This document shows positions 8,497 through 16,865 of a stretch of 64,000 bases of DNA, piece by piece. This DNA comes from Pseudogulbenkiania sp. (lineage in GTDB: Bacteria; Pseudomonadota; Gammaproteobacteria; Burkholderiales; Chromobacteriaceae): assembly GCA_018260425.1 (NCBI GenBank), contig JAGLBD010000006.1:32569-96568 (forward strand), written 5' to 3'. How positions within the stretch are numbered: position 1 is the first letter of the stretch; every line of letters begins with the position of its first letter. The notes below the pieces were generated by a model that ran no database searches, was not told where the DNA came from, and was given only the letters and a program-made list of their open reading frames with translations. Made by a program: the position numbers and the translations under genes.

Positions 8497-8530
8497 AAAA
8501 AAGCCGCCTGGTTTTATCCAAGCGGCTTTT
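8497..8530 (-). terminator. Terminator downstream of tRNA-Phe (probably bidirectional)
   Basis: AAAAGCCGCcTGG / CCAaGCGGCTTTT stem (8499-8530, one internal mismatch) with a TTTTAT-type loop. On the minus strand it ends in six Ts and lies directly after the tRNA 3' end. Confidence 0.75.
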
Positions 8531-8536
8531 CAAATC

Positions 8537-8612
8537 TGGTGGCCAAGGGCGGAATCGAACCACCGACACGCGGATTTTCAATCCGCTGCTCTACCAACTG
8601 AGCTACTTGGCC
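8537..8612 (-). tRNA. tRNA-Phe(GAA)
   Basis: 76 nt with encoded CCA. The acceptor GGCCAAG pairs with CTTGGCC. D arm AGCTCAGTTGGTAGAGC; anticodon stem-loop GCGGATTGAAAATCCGC with anticodon GAA at 8577-8579 (complement); T arm GTGGTTCGATTCC. All four helices form. Confidence 0.97.
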
Positions 8613-8651
8613 GTCTTCTGTTTCAGCGCTGTGTTGCTGTCAGAGGTCGCC

Positions 8652-8680
8652 ATTTAACCAGAGCTAAACGCTTCGGTCAA
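8652..8680 (-). promoter_or_regulatory. Sigma70 promoter of tRNA-Phe
   Basis: On the minus strand TTGACC (8675-8680) and TTAAAT (8652-8657) with a 17-bp spacer, about 40 bases before the mature tRNA 5' end. Confidence 0.7.
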
Positions 8681-8724
8681 CACCTTTTGCGCATTATTTT
8701 TAAAAAAATCCGCATTAAAAAAAT

Positions 8725-9369
8725 TTACGCCACAAAATCAGGCTGTTGCGAAGGATGCGCCGCAATGAATTCTTCACGCTCGTTCAGCACCGCGTCGATA
8801 CGCAACAAGGTCGGACAGGCAGAAATATCCACATTAAAGCGTCTGGCACTGAAAATTTGTGGAACAAGGCAGATATCGGCCAGGGAAATCGCGTCGCCGA
8901 CGGCAAATTTTCCGGCAGTTTGCGCCACCTGTTTCTCGACCGCCGCCAATCCCTGCCCGATCCAGCGCCGAAACCATGCATCGCGCCCTGAGTCGCCGAC
9001 CTCCAGTTCGGCCGCCAGATACTTCATCACCCGCTGGTTATTGAGGGGATGGATATCGCAGGCAATCGCCTGGGCGATCGCCCGGATCGAGGCCCGCTCG
9101 AAGGCATCTCCCGGTAACAAGCGATGCGTCTGCGGATAGGCCTCATCCAAATACTCGCAGATCGCCAGCGACTGGGTCAGTACCTTGCCATTATCGATCA
9201 GTGTCGGCAGCAAGCCCTGGGGATTCACGCCCAGATAGTCGCCATGCTGCTCGCCTTTCAGCAAATTCACCGCTTCATGGCGGTAGGCCAGCCCCTTGAG
9301 ATTAAGGGCCAGCCTGACCCGGTAGGAGGTCGACGAGCGGAAATAGCCATATAACACCCGCTCAGTCAT
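8725..9369 (-). CDS. maiA: Maleylacetoacetate isomerase (GST zeta class)
   Basis: Glutathione-dependent cis-trans isomerisation of maleylacetoacetate to fumarylacetoacetate in tyrosine/homogentisate degradation. 214 aa, with an N-terminal thioredoxin-like domain carrying the zeta-class active-site signature SSTSYRVRLALN (residues about 12-23). Glutathione is held by NPQGLLPTLIDNG and the Q-S-L-A-I-C-E-Y-L helix. The C-terminal helical domain has GDAISLADICLVPQ. The start is placed at the ATG at 9367-9369, which overlaps the last codons of fahA by 8 bases and gives the canonical N-terminus MTERVLYGYFRSS. Last gene of hpd-fahA-maiA. Confidence 0.93.
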   Translation of the reverse strand: MTERVLYGYFRSSTSYRVRLALNLKGLAYRHEAVNLLKGEQHGDYLGVNPQGLLPTLIDNGKVLTQSLAICEYLDEAYPQTHRLLPGDAFERASIRAIAQAIACDIHPLNNQRVMKYLAAELEVGDSGRDAWFRRWIGQGLAAVEKQVAQTAGKFAVGDAISLADICLVPQIFSARRFNVDISACPTLLRIDAVLNEREEFIAAHPSQQPDFVA

Positions 9370-10345
9370 GTGCCACCACCTTCTGGTTGATTTCACCAAA
9401 CAGACTGCGGCCCTCGTTGTCGTGCATGGTAATGCGCACCGTATCACCGACCTTCATGAACGGTGTTTGCGGCGCCCCCTGCTCGATGGTTTCGATCATG
9501 CGGACTTCGGCAATGCAGCAGAACCCTTTGCTGCGGTCTTTATTGGAGACCGTTCCCGACCCTACGATGGAGCCTGCGCACAGCTCGCGGGTACGCGCGA
9601 CATGCGCCACCAGTTCCGGGAAAGAAAACTGCATTTCCACCCCGGCATTCGGGCTACCGAACCAGGTGCCGTTGTACTCGACCTCCAACGGCAAATGCAC
9701 CTTGCCATCTCGCCAGGCCGTCCCCAGCTCATCGGGGGTCACCGCGACCGGAGAAAAAGCGGTAGCCGGCTTGCTCTGGAAAAACCCGAAGCCCTTGGCC
9801 AGTTCACCCGGAATCAGCCCCCGCAGACTGACGTCGTTGACCAACATCAGCAAGCGGATGGCCGCGGCACATTCGGCTGGCGACGCTCCGAGCGGGACAT
9901 CGCCGGTCACCACGGCGACCTCGCCCTCGAAATCCAGCCCCCAGGCCGCATCGCGCAGCGGAATATCCGCGCCGGGCGCCAGAAAGGCGTCCGAGCCGCC
10001 CTGATACATCAGCGGATCAGAGTAAAAACTGGCAGGAACCTCGGCGCCTCTGGCACGGCGCACCAGTTCGACATGATTCAGATAGGCACTGCCATCCGCC
10101 CACTGGTAGGCACGCGGCAACGGGCTCAGACACTGCCCGGCATCGAAGGCCACGCAGTCAGGTAGCTCACCGCGATTGAGCGCAGCGTACAGTTCCTCCA
10201 GCAGAGGAAAAACCGACGCCCAATTGTCCAGAGCGTACTGCAGGGTCGGCACGCGGTCCCCGGCGGCAACGGCACGGGTCAGGTCACGGCTGACCAGCAT
10301 CAGGCTGCCGTCGCGGGTGGCATTACGGTAAGTGGCAAATTTCAT
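9362..10345 (-). CDS. fahA: Fumarylacetoacetase (FAH family hydrolase)
   Basis: Cleaves fumarylacetoacetate to fumarate and acetoacetate, the final step of tyrosine breakdown. 327 aa, the shorter bacterial form of the FAH superfamily rather than the ~420-aa eukaryotic type. The metal-binding acidic cluster is seen in LDFEGEVAVVTGDVP (E-x-E type). Substrate pocket motifs LMLVNDVSLRGLIPGELAKGFG and FQSKPATAFSPVAVTPDELG follow. IVGSGTVSNKDRSKGFCCIAE carries the conserved GSGTVSN turn. The ATG at 10345 gives the family N-terminus MKFATYRN. No strong RBS is visible, and a perfect hairpin separates it from hpd. Assignment rests on motifs plus operon partners. Confidence 0.9.
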   Translation of the reverse strand: MKFATYRNATRDGSLMLVSRDLTRAVAAGDRVPTLQYALDNWASVFPLLEELYAALNRGELPDCVAFDAGQCLSPLPRAYQWADGSAYLNHVELVRRARGAEVPASFYSDPLMYQGGSDAFLAPGADIPLRDAAWGLDFEGEVAVVTGDVPLGASPAECAAAIRLLMLVNDVSLRGLIPGELAKGFGFFQSKPATAFSPVAVTPDELGTAWRDGKVHLPLEVEYNGTWFGSPNAGVEMQFSFPELVAHVARTRELCAGSIVGSGTVSNKDRSKGFCCIAEVRMIETIEQGAPQTPFMKVGDTVRITMHDNEGRSLFGEINQKVVAHD

Positions 10346-10366
10346 AGTGTCATGTCTTGTAGGGTG

Positions 10367-10391
10367 AGGACGCCGTTTGTCACGGCGTCCT
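10367..10391 (-). other. Intercistronic hairpin between hpd and fahA
   Basis: Perfect 9-bp stem AGGACGCCG (10367-10375) / CGGCGTCCT (10383-10391), loop of 7. There is no T-run, so it probably affects mRNA stability or processing rather than termination. Confidence 0.5.
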
Positions 10392-10424
10392 GCGGTCATG
10401 CAGAGAATCGTCGGCAAAAACCGG

Positions 10425-11504
10425 TCAGTCGGCCTTGAGAACACCACGCTTGATCTGGTCTTCTTCAATGGACTCGAAGAGCGCCTTGAAGTTGCCTTCG
10501 CCAAACCCTTCGTTACCCTTGCGCTGGATGATCTCGAAGAAGATTGGTCCGATAACGGTTTCAGTAAAGATCTGCAACAGGATGCCGGTGCCTTCCACCG
10601 GGGCGCCATCGATCAGGATACGGTTGCGGCGCAGGCGTTCGAGATCCTCGCCGTGTCCCGGAACCCGGGCATCGGTACGGTCATAATAGCTGTCGGGCGT
10701 ATCGAGGAAACGGGTTCCGGCCGCCTTGAGGGTTTCCACCGTGTAGAAGATGTCATCGGTGGACAAGGCAATGTGCTGGATGCCCTCGCCGTTGTATTCG
10801 CGTAGGAATTCTTCGATCTGGCTCTTGTCGTCGGACGACTCGTTGATCGGGATGCGAATCTTGCCACACGGGCTGGTCATGGCACGGGACACCAGCCCGG
10901 TCAGCTTGCCTTCGATATCAAAGTAGCGGATTTCGCGGAAGTTGCCGATCTGCTCGTAGAAGCCTCCCCACGTCGCCATATTGCCGCGCATGACGTTATG
11001 GGTCAGGTGGTCGATTTCTTTCAAACCGACTCCCGCCGGATGCTGGTCTACCCCCTCCAGCGGAACGAAATCGATATCGTAAATGCTCAGACCGTTGCGC
11101 TTGTCGACGAAGTACAAGGCCGACCCGCCAATGCCTTCCACCGCCGGAATATTCAGCTCCATGAATCCGATCGGGTGGGTATAGGGTTTGGCACCATGGG
11201 CGACCGCATACTCAAAGGCCTTGCCGGCATCGGCAACACGCCAGGCCATGGCACATGCCGATGGACCATGCGTCTGGGCAAACTGGCTAAACGGCGGGCG
11301 GGCTTCGCCATTGAGAATGAAGTTGATATCGCCCTGACGGAACAGGCTGACATCTTTGCTGCGATGGCGGGCCACTTCGGTAAACCCCAGCGACAGGAAC
11401 AAGGCCTTCAGTCTGGCAACGCCCTCGGCGCTCGGGGCCGTGTATTCGACAAACTCGAAACCGTCGGTTGCGAGCGGATTGGTGGTCAGGTTCTCCATTT
11501 TCAT
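10425..11504 (-). CDS. hpd: 4-hydroxyphenylpyruvate dioxygenase
   Basis: Fe(II)-dependent conversion of 4-hydroxyphenylpyruvate to homogentisate. 359 aa, as in Pseudomonas HPPD. Two vicinal-oxygen-chelate domains. The iron ligands are all present in the C-terminal domain: His166 in EIDHLTHNV, His244 in GIQHIALSTDD and Glu324 in IFFEIIQRKG. The C-terminal gate helix NEGFGEGNFKALFESIEEDQIKRG is intact. AGGAGAAA precedes ATG 11504. First gene of hpd-fahA-maiA, transcribed away from an Lrp-type regulator. Homogentisate 1,2-dioxygenase (hmgA), needed between Hpd and MaiA, is not in this window. Confidence 0.96.
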   Translation of the reverse strand: MKMENLTTNPLATDGFEFVEYTAPSAEGVARLKALFLSLGFTEVARHRSKDVSLFRQGDINFILNGEARPPFSQFAQTHGPSACAMAWRVADAGKAFEYAVAHGAKPYTHPIGFMELNIPAVEGIGGSALYFVDKRNGLSIYDIDFVPLEGVDQHPAGVGLKEIDHLTHNVMRGNMATWGGFYEQIGNFREIRYFDIEGKLTGLVSRAMTSPCGKIRIPINESSDDKSQIEEFLREYNGEGIQHIALSTDDIFYTVETLKAAGTRFLDTPDSYYDRTDARVPGHGEDLERLRRNRILIDGAPVEGTGILLQIFTETVIGPIFFEIIQRKGNEGFGEGNFKALFESIEEDQIKRGVLKAD

Positions 11505-11696
11505 GCCGTTTCTCCTCTTGTTTTATTGGATCATCCACGGGTCGACAGGGGAATCCGCTGTCAGCCATCAGCCATGACACGAAGATTTTAGGTCTTTTAT
11601 TCTATGGAAAGATGTCAGCAATTTTCTTGCGTTCATGTCGGGCTTCACGTAAAACGGAGAACAATATTGCAGACAACCATTGATTTACGACAAATC

Positions 11697-12188
11697 ATGC
11701 CAACACTGACGCTGGATAAAACCGACCTGCGCATTCTTGCCGAACTACAAGCCAATGGGCGGCTAAGCAATGTCGAACTCTCGGAAAAAGTCGCGCTGTC
11801 GCCCTCCCCTTGCCTGAGACGCCTCAAGCAACTGGAAGACAGCGGAGTGATAAAACGGTATGTTGCGCTGCTGGACCCGGCCCGCATCGGACTCGGGCTA
11901 CAGGCGTTTGTCAGGGTGATTCTGGAGAAGCGCGGCAATGCGCATGCCGACACCTTTCTGGAAGCGGTGCAGCGCTGGCCGGAAGTCATCAACTGCTATG
12001 CCATGACCGGGGAGATGGACTACCTGCTGCAGGTCTATTTCGAGGATATGGAGCACTTCTCGCGCTTCGTCATGAATGAACTGCTGCAACATCCCGGCAT
12101 CGAGGATATCAAGTCAAGTTTTGTGCTCAAGGAGTTCAAGCGCACCACGGCTCTGCCCCTCAATCATCTTCGGCAAAGCACAGGCTGA
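11697..12188 (+). CDS. Lrp/AsnC-family transcriptional regulator
   Basis: 163 aa. N-terminal winged helix (LDKTDLRILAELQANGRLSN ... ALSPSPCLRRLKQLEDSGVI) and C-terminal RAM/AsnC ligand-binding domain (INCYAMTGEMDYLLQVYFEDMEHFSRFV). Start at ATG 11697 gives the usual Lrp beginning. An in-frame TTG at 11667 with GGAG 7 bases upstream would add 10 residues and has a better RBS, so translation may begin there. Divergent from the tyrosine operon across about 190 bp, so local control of hpd-fahA-maiA in response to an aromatic amino acid is the obvious hypothesis (inferred from position). A strong bidirectional terminator follows. Confidence 0.88.
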   Translation: MPTLTLDKTDLRILAELQANGRLSNVELSEKVALSPSPCLRRLKQLEDSGVIKRYVALLDPARIGLGLQAFVRVILEKRGNAHADTFLEAVQRWPEVINCYAMTGEMDYLLQVYFEDMEHFSRFVMNELLQHPGIEDIKSSFVLKEFKRTTALPLNHLRQSTG

Positions 12189-12200
12189 CGGAATTCACCG

Positions 12201-12233
12201 AATAATAAACCCGGCCAGGCCGGGTTTATTATT
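12201..12233. terminator. Bidirectional intrinsic terminator between lrp-type gene and yqhA
   Basis: Perfect 15-bp stem AATAATAAACCCGGC (12201-12215) / GCCGGGTTTATTATT (12219-12233) with a CAG loop. A-rich and T-rich flanks on each side suit termination of both converging transcripts. Confidence 0.9.
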
Positions 12234-12240
12234 GGAGGGA

Positions 12241-12783
12241 TCAATGAGCGTTCTGCACCGTTGAATTGAGCAGTTTGTCCGTGAACGCAATCGCCGCGGC
12301 CGAGACCAAAAAGGCCAAATGCAGAAACAACTGCCACATGATGGTGTGATCTTCCATGCGGCTGGCGTTGATGAAGGTCTGCAGCAAATGAATCGAGGAG
12401 ATACTGATAATCGCCATCGACAATTTGACCTTCAGCACCGAGGCATTGACGTGATCCAGCCATTCGGGCTGATCCGGGTGGTCGTCGATGCGCAACCGCG
12501 ATACGAAGGTTTCGTAGCCCCCCACGGTCACCATCAGCAGCAGATTGGCAATCATTACCACATCGATCAAGCCCAGCACCGACAACATGATGTCGGTTTC
12601 CGACAGGTCGGACAGACTCGTCAGCAAGTGATACAGCGAAGCCAGAAACTTCCAAGCATACACCCCTTGCACTACGATCAGTCCAAGGTAAATCGGCAAT
12701 TGCAGCCAACGGCTGAGAAAAATCACGCGCCCCAATCGTGATTTGATCGGGGAGTCCTGAGTGGTAGTTTTCGCCAAGCTCAT
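12241..12783 (-). CDS. yqhA: YqhA-family (UPF0114) inner membrane protein
   Basis: 180 aa, function not established for the family. Recognised by its conserved segments: [16 protein letters not shown] (TM1 entry), the central [24 protein letters not shown] and the C-terminal LNAS-type helix pair ([24 protein letters not shown]). About four membrane-spanning helices, with a short acidic stretch [14 protein letters not shown] between helices 2 and 3. It begins 22 bases after the metF stop on the same strand and is probably the third gene of the riboswitch-controlled ahcY-metF transcript. A link to methyl metabolism is unknown. Confidence 0.85.
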   Translation of the reverse strand: MSLAKTTTQDSPIKSRLGRVIFLSRWLQLPIYLGLIVVQGVYAWKFLASLYHLLTSLSDLSETDIMLSVLGLIDVVMIANLLLMVTVGGYETFVSRLRIDDHPDQPEWLDHVNASVLKVKLSMAIISISSIHLLQTFINASRMEDHTIMWQLFLHLAFLVSAAAIAFTDKLLNSTVQNAH

Positions 12784-12805
12784 GAAATTCGTGAAACTCC
12801 TGTCG

Positions 12806-13642
12806 TCAAAGTCCCAGACGTTGCCAGATGGTCGACACTAGCCCTGCCTGGTTGAGGGTATAAAAATGCAAACCGGGAGCCCCTTGGGCCAGCAGCCGGT
12901 CGCAAAGTTCCGTCACCACATCCAGCCCCAGCGCCCGGATCGACGCGGTATCGTCCAGATAGGCCTGCATACGCAAACGCAGCCAGCGTGGCACTTCGGC
13001 ACCGCACATATCCGAGAAGCGGCAGAGTTGGCCAAAATTGGAGATCGGCATGATACCCGGAACGATGGGAATGGTCACACCCCGGGCCTGGGCTTCGTCG
13101 ACAAAGCGGAAGTAGGCATCGGCATTGAAGAAATATTGAGTCATGGCCGAATTGGCTCCGGCATTGACCTTGCGGACAAAGTTGTCCATGTCGTCCTCGG
13201 CCGAACGGGCCTGAGGATGAAATTCAGGATAGGCCGCCACCTCGATATGGAAATGGTCGCCATGGTTTTCCCGGATGAAGGCCACCAGTTCGTTGGCGTA
13301 ACGAAAATCGCCGATTTCCACCATGCCGGACGGAATGTCGCCCCGCAAGGCCACCACATGGCGAATGCCATGACTCCGATACTCGTCGAGAATGGCGCTG
13401 ACGCTCTCCCGGGTCGAACCGATGCATGACAAGTGCGGCGCGGCGGCATGTCCTTCACTGCGGATTTCCAGCACTGTCGACAAGGTCCCTTCCCGGGTCG
13501 TGCCACCGGCACCGAACGTGACAGAAAAGAATTCCGGCTGCAATTGCGCCAGTTGACGACGGGTGGTACGAAGCTTTTCCACACCCTCTGGTGTGCGCGG
13601 CGGGAAGAACTCGAAACTGAACGTGCGTTTGCTTGACCTCAT
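12806..13642 (-). CDS. metF: 5,10-methylenetetrahydrofolate reductase
   Basis: FAD-dependent reduction of 5,10-methylene-THF to 5-methyl-THF, supplying the methyl group for methionine synthesis. 278 aa, matching the catalytic TIM-barrel of bacterial MetF with no regulatory domain. Diagnostic motifs: [13 protein letters not shown] at residues 8-20 (catalytic Glu), [46 protein letters not shown] and [19 protein letters not shown] precedes the ATG. Lies 68 bases downstream of ahcY with a hairpin between, so it should share the SAH-riboswitch-controlled transcript. Confidence 0.95.
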   Translation of the reverse strand: MRSSKRTFSFEFFPPRTPEGVEKLRTTRRQLAQLQPEFFSVTFGAGGTTREGTLSTVLEIRSEGHAAAPHLSCIGSTRESVSAILDEYRSHGIRHVVALRGDIPSGMVEIGDFRYANELVAFIRENHGDHFHIEVAAYPEFHPQARSAEDDMDNFVRKVNAGANSAMTQYFFNADAYFRFVDEAQARGVTIPIVPGIMPISNFGQLCRFSDMCGAEVPRWLRLRMQAYLDDTASIRALGLDVVTELCDRLLAQGAPGLHFYTLNQAGLVSTIWQRLGL

Positions 13643-13672
13643 GATGCTCCCTTGTATCCCGATTTTATTATT

Positions 13673-13704
13673 GCCTCCGGAGGCGTGACGCCCCCGGAGG
13701 AGGC
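13673..13704 (-). other. Intercistronic hairpin between ahcY and metF
   Basis: GCCTCCGG-AGGCG (13673-13685) pairs with CGCCCCCGGAGGAGGC (13689-13704), leaving a 3-nt bulge. There is no T-run on the minus strand, so it is more likely a processing or stability element than a terminator. Confidence 0.4.
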
Positions 13705-13710
13705 TAACGC

Positions 13711-15108
13711 TTAGTAGCGATAGTGGTTCGGCTTGTACGGGCCTTCTTTGGGCACGCTGATATAGGCCGACTGTGCATCACTCAATACGGTCAGTTCGGC
13801 GCCGATGCGTTTCAGATGCAAACGCGCCACCTTCTCGTCGAGATGCTTGGGCAACACATAGACTTCCTTACCGTAGGCTTCGCCACGGGTAAACAACTCG
13901 ATCTGCGCCAGCACCTGATTGGTGAAGGAGTTGGACATCACAAAACTCGGGTGTCCGGTGGCGCAGCCGAGGTTGACCAGACGACCTTCGGCCAACAGGA
14001 TGATGCGTTTGCCGTCCGGGAAGATGATGTGATCGACCTGCGGTTTGATGGTGTCCCATTGATACTGGCGCAGGCTGGCGACCTCGATCTCGGAGTCGAA
14101 GTGACCGATATTGCAGACGATGGCCTGATTGCGCATGGCCTTCATGTGACCATGGTTGATCACATTCACGTTGCCGGTGGCCGTCACGAAGATGTCCGCC
14201 TTGTCGGCCGCCCAGTCCATGGTCACCACGCGATAGCCTTCCATCGCCGCTTGCAAGGCACAGATCGGGTCGATCTCCGTGATCCACACCGTCGCACCCA
14301 AACCGCGCAGACTCTGGGCGCAGCCTTTGCCGACATCGCCATAGCCCGCCACCACCGCCACCTTGCCGGCAATCATCACGTCGGTAGCACGTTTGATACC
14401 GTCGACCAGCGACTCGCGGCACCCATACAGATTGTCGAATTTGGACTTGGTGACCGAATCATTGACGTTGAATGCCGGGAACGGCAGACGACCCTCTTTC
14501 TGCAACTGGTAGAGACGATGCACACCGGTGGTGGTTTCTTCGGTCACGCCGCGGATATGGGCCAGACGGCTGGAGTACCAGTGCGGGTCTTTGTCCAGAT
14601 AACGGGCAATCGCGGCGTACAGAGCGACCTCTTCGTCATTGGTCGGCGCGGCCAGAACGCTGCGATCCTGCTCGGCACGCGAACCCAGCATCAACAGCAA
14701 GGTGGCATCGCCGCCATCGTCGAGAATCATATTGGCCGGTTCGCCAGACCACTCGAAGATCTTGTGGCTGAATTCCCAGTATTCGTCGAGGCTTTCCCCT
14801 TTGTGGGCAAACACCGGAATACCGGCAGCCGCAATCGCGGCGGCAGCATGGTCTTGCGTGGAGAAAATATTGCAGGACGCCCAGCGCACTTCGGCACCCA
14901 GCGCGACCAGCGTCTCGATCAGCACGGCGGTCTGGATGGTCATGTGCAGAGAACCGGCGATACGGGCTCCCTTGAGCGGCAGGCTGCCGGCGTATTCTTC
15001 ACGCAATGCCATCAGACCGGGCATCTCGGTCTCGGCGATATTCAGTTCTTTGCGACCCCAGTCAGCCAGCGACAGGTCGGCAACCTTGAAATCCTTGAAG
15101 TCAGCCAT
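13711..15108 (-). CDS. ahcY: S-adenosylhomocysteine hydrolase (adenosylhomocysteinase)
   Basis: Reversible hydrolysis of S-adenosylhomocysteine to adenosine and homocysteine; cytosolic tetramer with tightly bound NAD. 465 aa. Substrate domain: [32 protein letters not shown] and [16 protein letters not shown] (the catalytic Lys/Asp segment). NAD domain: [19 protein letters not shown]. Hinge and late motifs: [11 protein letters not shown] and [13 protein letters not shown]. The C-terminus, PYKPNHYRY, is the invariant tail that reaches the neighbouring subunit's NAD site. AAGGA lies 7 bases before ATG 15108. An SAH riboswitch sits in its leader, so expression should rise when SAH accumulates. 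Confidence 0.97.
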   Translation of the reverse strand: MADFKDFKVADLSLADWGRKELNIAETEMPGLMALREEYAGSLPLKGARIAGSLHMTIQTAVLIETLVALGAEVRWASCNIFSTQDHAAAAIAAAGIPVFAHKGESLDEYWEFSHKIFEWSGEPANMILDDGGDATLLLMLGSRAEQDRSVLAAPTNDEEVALYAAIARYLDKDPHWYSSRLAHIRGVTEETTTGVHRLYQLQKEGRLPFPAFNVNDSVTKSKFDNLYGCRESLVDGIKRATDVMIAGKVAVVAGYGDVGKGCAQSLRGLGATVWITEIDPICALQAAMEGYRVVTMDWAADKADIFVTATGNVNVINHGHMKAMRNQAIVCNIGHFDSEIEVASLRQYQWDTIKPQVDHIIFPDGKRIILLAEGRLVNLGCATGHPSFVMSNSFTNQVLAQIELFTRGEAYGKEVYVLPKHLDEKVARLHLKRIGAELTVLSDAQSAYISVPKEGPYKPNHYRY

Positions 15109-15180
15109 CGTCAAATCCTTGCACGAGGCCGGGAGGGATGCGCTCACCCGCATCCCGTGCCCGGCACGGGTTGTCAGGCA

Positions 15181-15236
15181 AGCGCCGTTCGATGCCGGGC
15201 CTGGGACATGATGTCTTGCAGCGCTCCCCGGGAGGT
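15181..15236 (-). promoter_or_regulatory. SAH riboswitch controlling ahcY-metF
   Basis: On the minus strand the leader carries CCGGGGAGCGCTGCAA (15216-15231 region), then a small hairpin GACATCATGTC, CCAGGCCCGGC, and finally AACGGCGCT (15181-15189). These are the conserved blocks of the S-adenosylhomocysteine riboswitch in the right order and spacing. P1 forms from CCGGG with CCCGG, and the pseudoknot from AGCGC with GCGCT. Downstream are two more stems (CCCGTGCC/GGCACGGG and GGGATGCG/CGCATCCC), then the AAGGA site of ahcY, as expected for an expression platform. This class activates ahcY when SAH binds (known for the class). Confidence 0.92.
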
Positions 15237-15264
15237 GCCGTCAGTGGGCACCGGAACTGACATG

Positions 15265-15300
15265 AGTATAAAACAAAATCCGCAGAATGCTGCGGCGCAT
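15265..15300 (-). promoter_or_regulatory. Possible promoter region and small hairpin upstream of the SAH riboswitch
   Basis: TATACT on the minus strand (15265-15270) would start transcription about 20-25 bases before the aptamer. It is preceded by a hairpin CCGCAGCATTCTGCGG (15280-15295 region) followed by ATTTTGTTTT. No convincing -35 hexamer is visible. Confidence 0.3.
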
Positions 15301-15638
15301 ATGACATAAGCTAATACCCGGCACCGCTAACGATGCGTCACGCTCAGACCTATGACACGGGACCTGCTGCTCCCATTGGGTGTTTGTATCGGCTAACTGT
15401 CTTGTCCCGACGCCACAGAGGAGCGAGAGCCATGGGACGAGGGTCTATCGCAAACAAGATCTAAACCCAGAGAAACAACGTGTGATACCCACAAAACCCA
15501 ATAGCACATTCTTACAGGAAACACCGCATATTCACCGACATCCATGCCGACCATCCCATTTACACCAATAAACCCTATCGACAACCATAGCAGTGCCAAT
15601 GAAACATCAACACCGTGAAGTTCCCAAAGAGGATGGCC
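15301..15638. other. Gene-free stretch between ahcY leader and the low-GC enzyme gene; possible structured segment
   Basis: No open frame here looks real. The left part (15340-15430) has nested complementarity: CGCTC 15341-15345 with GAGCG 15421-15425, and CGGGAC 15358-15363 with GTCCCG 15404-15409 inside it, plus CCCATTGGG at the tip. The right part (15430-15630) is A/C-rich and AT-rising, marking the edge of the low-GC insertion. It could be a leader or small RNA, or simply the insertion boundary. Confidence 0.3.
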
Positions 15639-16856
15639 ATGCACAATCCACACGAAAGAACCGTAAATTTCCACGTACCTTATCTGGTTGATGAAACCTT
15701 GCGGGAGGGGATAGAAAGAACCGCATTACCCATAAAACTGGAAGCAAAAATAACACTATTAAAGCAGATGATTGATGCGGGGCTAAGAGATTTTATAGTG
15801 GGGTGCGGCCCTGAAAAACCCGATGTTTGGCACAGGGCAAATCAGGAGTGCGACAGCAAGAACTTTCCTGGCAACACCAAACTCAGCTTTATCATCCTCC
15901 TCAACTGCTGGGAAACCGCATTCAACCATTTCTCCGAATACAAAAACCATAAAAACTGGATAGAAAAAACAACATTCAGCTTTGGGATGATAACTTACAA
16001 AGAAAAAGACAAAACATTCGAGAAAGCCATCACTGCATTTAAAAATATTGGTGCAACGCACTTCAAAGCAAGCATTCTGAATAACTTCAGAAATGGCATT
16101 TCTGAAAAATCACTAACGACCATGTGCGACCAGATCGATCATGCAGCCAGTCTCGGCGTCAAAATCATACGCATTAATGACTCGCTTGGCGCCTTGCAGC
16201 CACACCATACTCAATGGTTATGCTCAAGGCTCGTATCTAAATATCCGGAACTAGTTTTCTGCCTGCATGCTCATAACGATAATGGACTGGCACTCGCCAA
16301 TGCCATGCAGTCAATACAATCTGGTTTTCAAATGGTAGAAGGTTCGCTTGCCGGACTTGGCAATAGATCAGGCATTACGCCTATAGAACAAATCATCAAC
16401 CTGTGCAAAAAAAACAATATTACACTAGGGGACGACCCCATCGACCTTGACAAGATAATTATCGCAGCAAGAAATTGCGAGCAACTACTCCTTCATATAC
16501 CTAACGTTTACCGCCCGGTGAGTGGGTTATTTGAAACAGACTCAAACTTTGGCGTACTCAACATTCCTGACTTTCTAAATACAAACAATCCAAAACGGCA
16601 TTTCGTTAACGATGCAGGACTTCACCCTGAAACGATTAAACAAGCCTTGATAAAACACTACCCAGAAAAAACCAACGGCACAAACAGCCAAGAACTTGAA
16701 TGGCAAATTATTAATCAGCTAAGACGGGAAATGGAAAGCTCCGCCAACGATGCCAAAACCAGCTATCAATCCATACTGAATGAATTTCTTACCCTTTACA
16801 AAAACAAAGTATTCACCAGCAAACAACTCGCTCAATTCTACATAGAACACACCTAA
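15639..16856 (+). CDS. DRE-TIM metallolyase-like protein (HMGL/isopropylmalate synthase superfamily), low GC
   Basis: 405 aa from ATG 15639; AAAGAGG 7-8 bases upstream decides against the GTG at 15615 and an ATG at 15633. The superfamily is identified by the strand-1 metal/catalytic motif LVDETLREG (Asp18, Arg22), RINDSLGALQP on a mid-barrel strand, the metal-binding His pair CLHAHNDNGLALANA (His210, His212) and EGSLAGLGNRSGITPIEQ. Such enzymes perform Claisen condensation or retro-aldol cleavage on 2-oxo acids or acyl-CoA with a divalent metal. It lacks the LeuA regulatory domain, and its substrate is unknown. AT-rich, unlike its neighbours, hence probably acquired. An AEC-family carrier starts 10 bases downstream, suggesting that it moves the substrate or product. 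Confidence 0.75.
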   Translation: MHNPHERTVNFHVPYLVDETLREGIERTALPIKLEAKITLLKQMIDAGLRDFIVGCGPEKPDVWHRANQECDSKNFPGNTKLSFIILLNCWETAFNHFSEYKNHKNWIEKTTFSFGMITYKEKDKTFEKAITAFKNIGATHFKASILNNFRNGISEKSLTTMCDQIDHAASLGVKIIRINDSLGALQPHHTQWLCSRLVSKYPELVFCLHAHNDNGLALANAMQSIQSGFQMVEGSLAGLGNRSGITPIEQIINLCKKNNITLGDDPIDLDKIIIAARNCEQLLLHIPNVYRPVSGLFETDSNFGVLNIPDFLNTNNPKRHFVNDAGLHPETIKQALIKHYPEKTNGTNSQELEWQIINQLRREMESSANDAKTSYQSILNEFLTLYKNKVFTSKQLAQFYIEHT

Positions 16857-16865
16857 GGCGGATAT

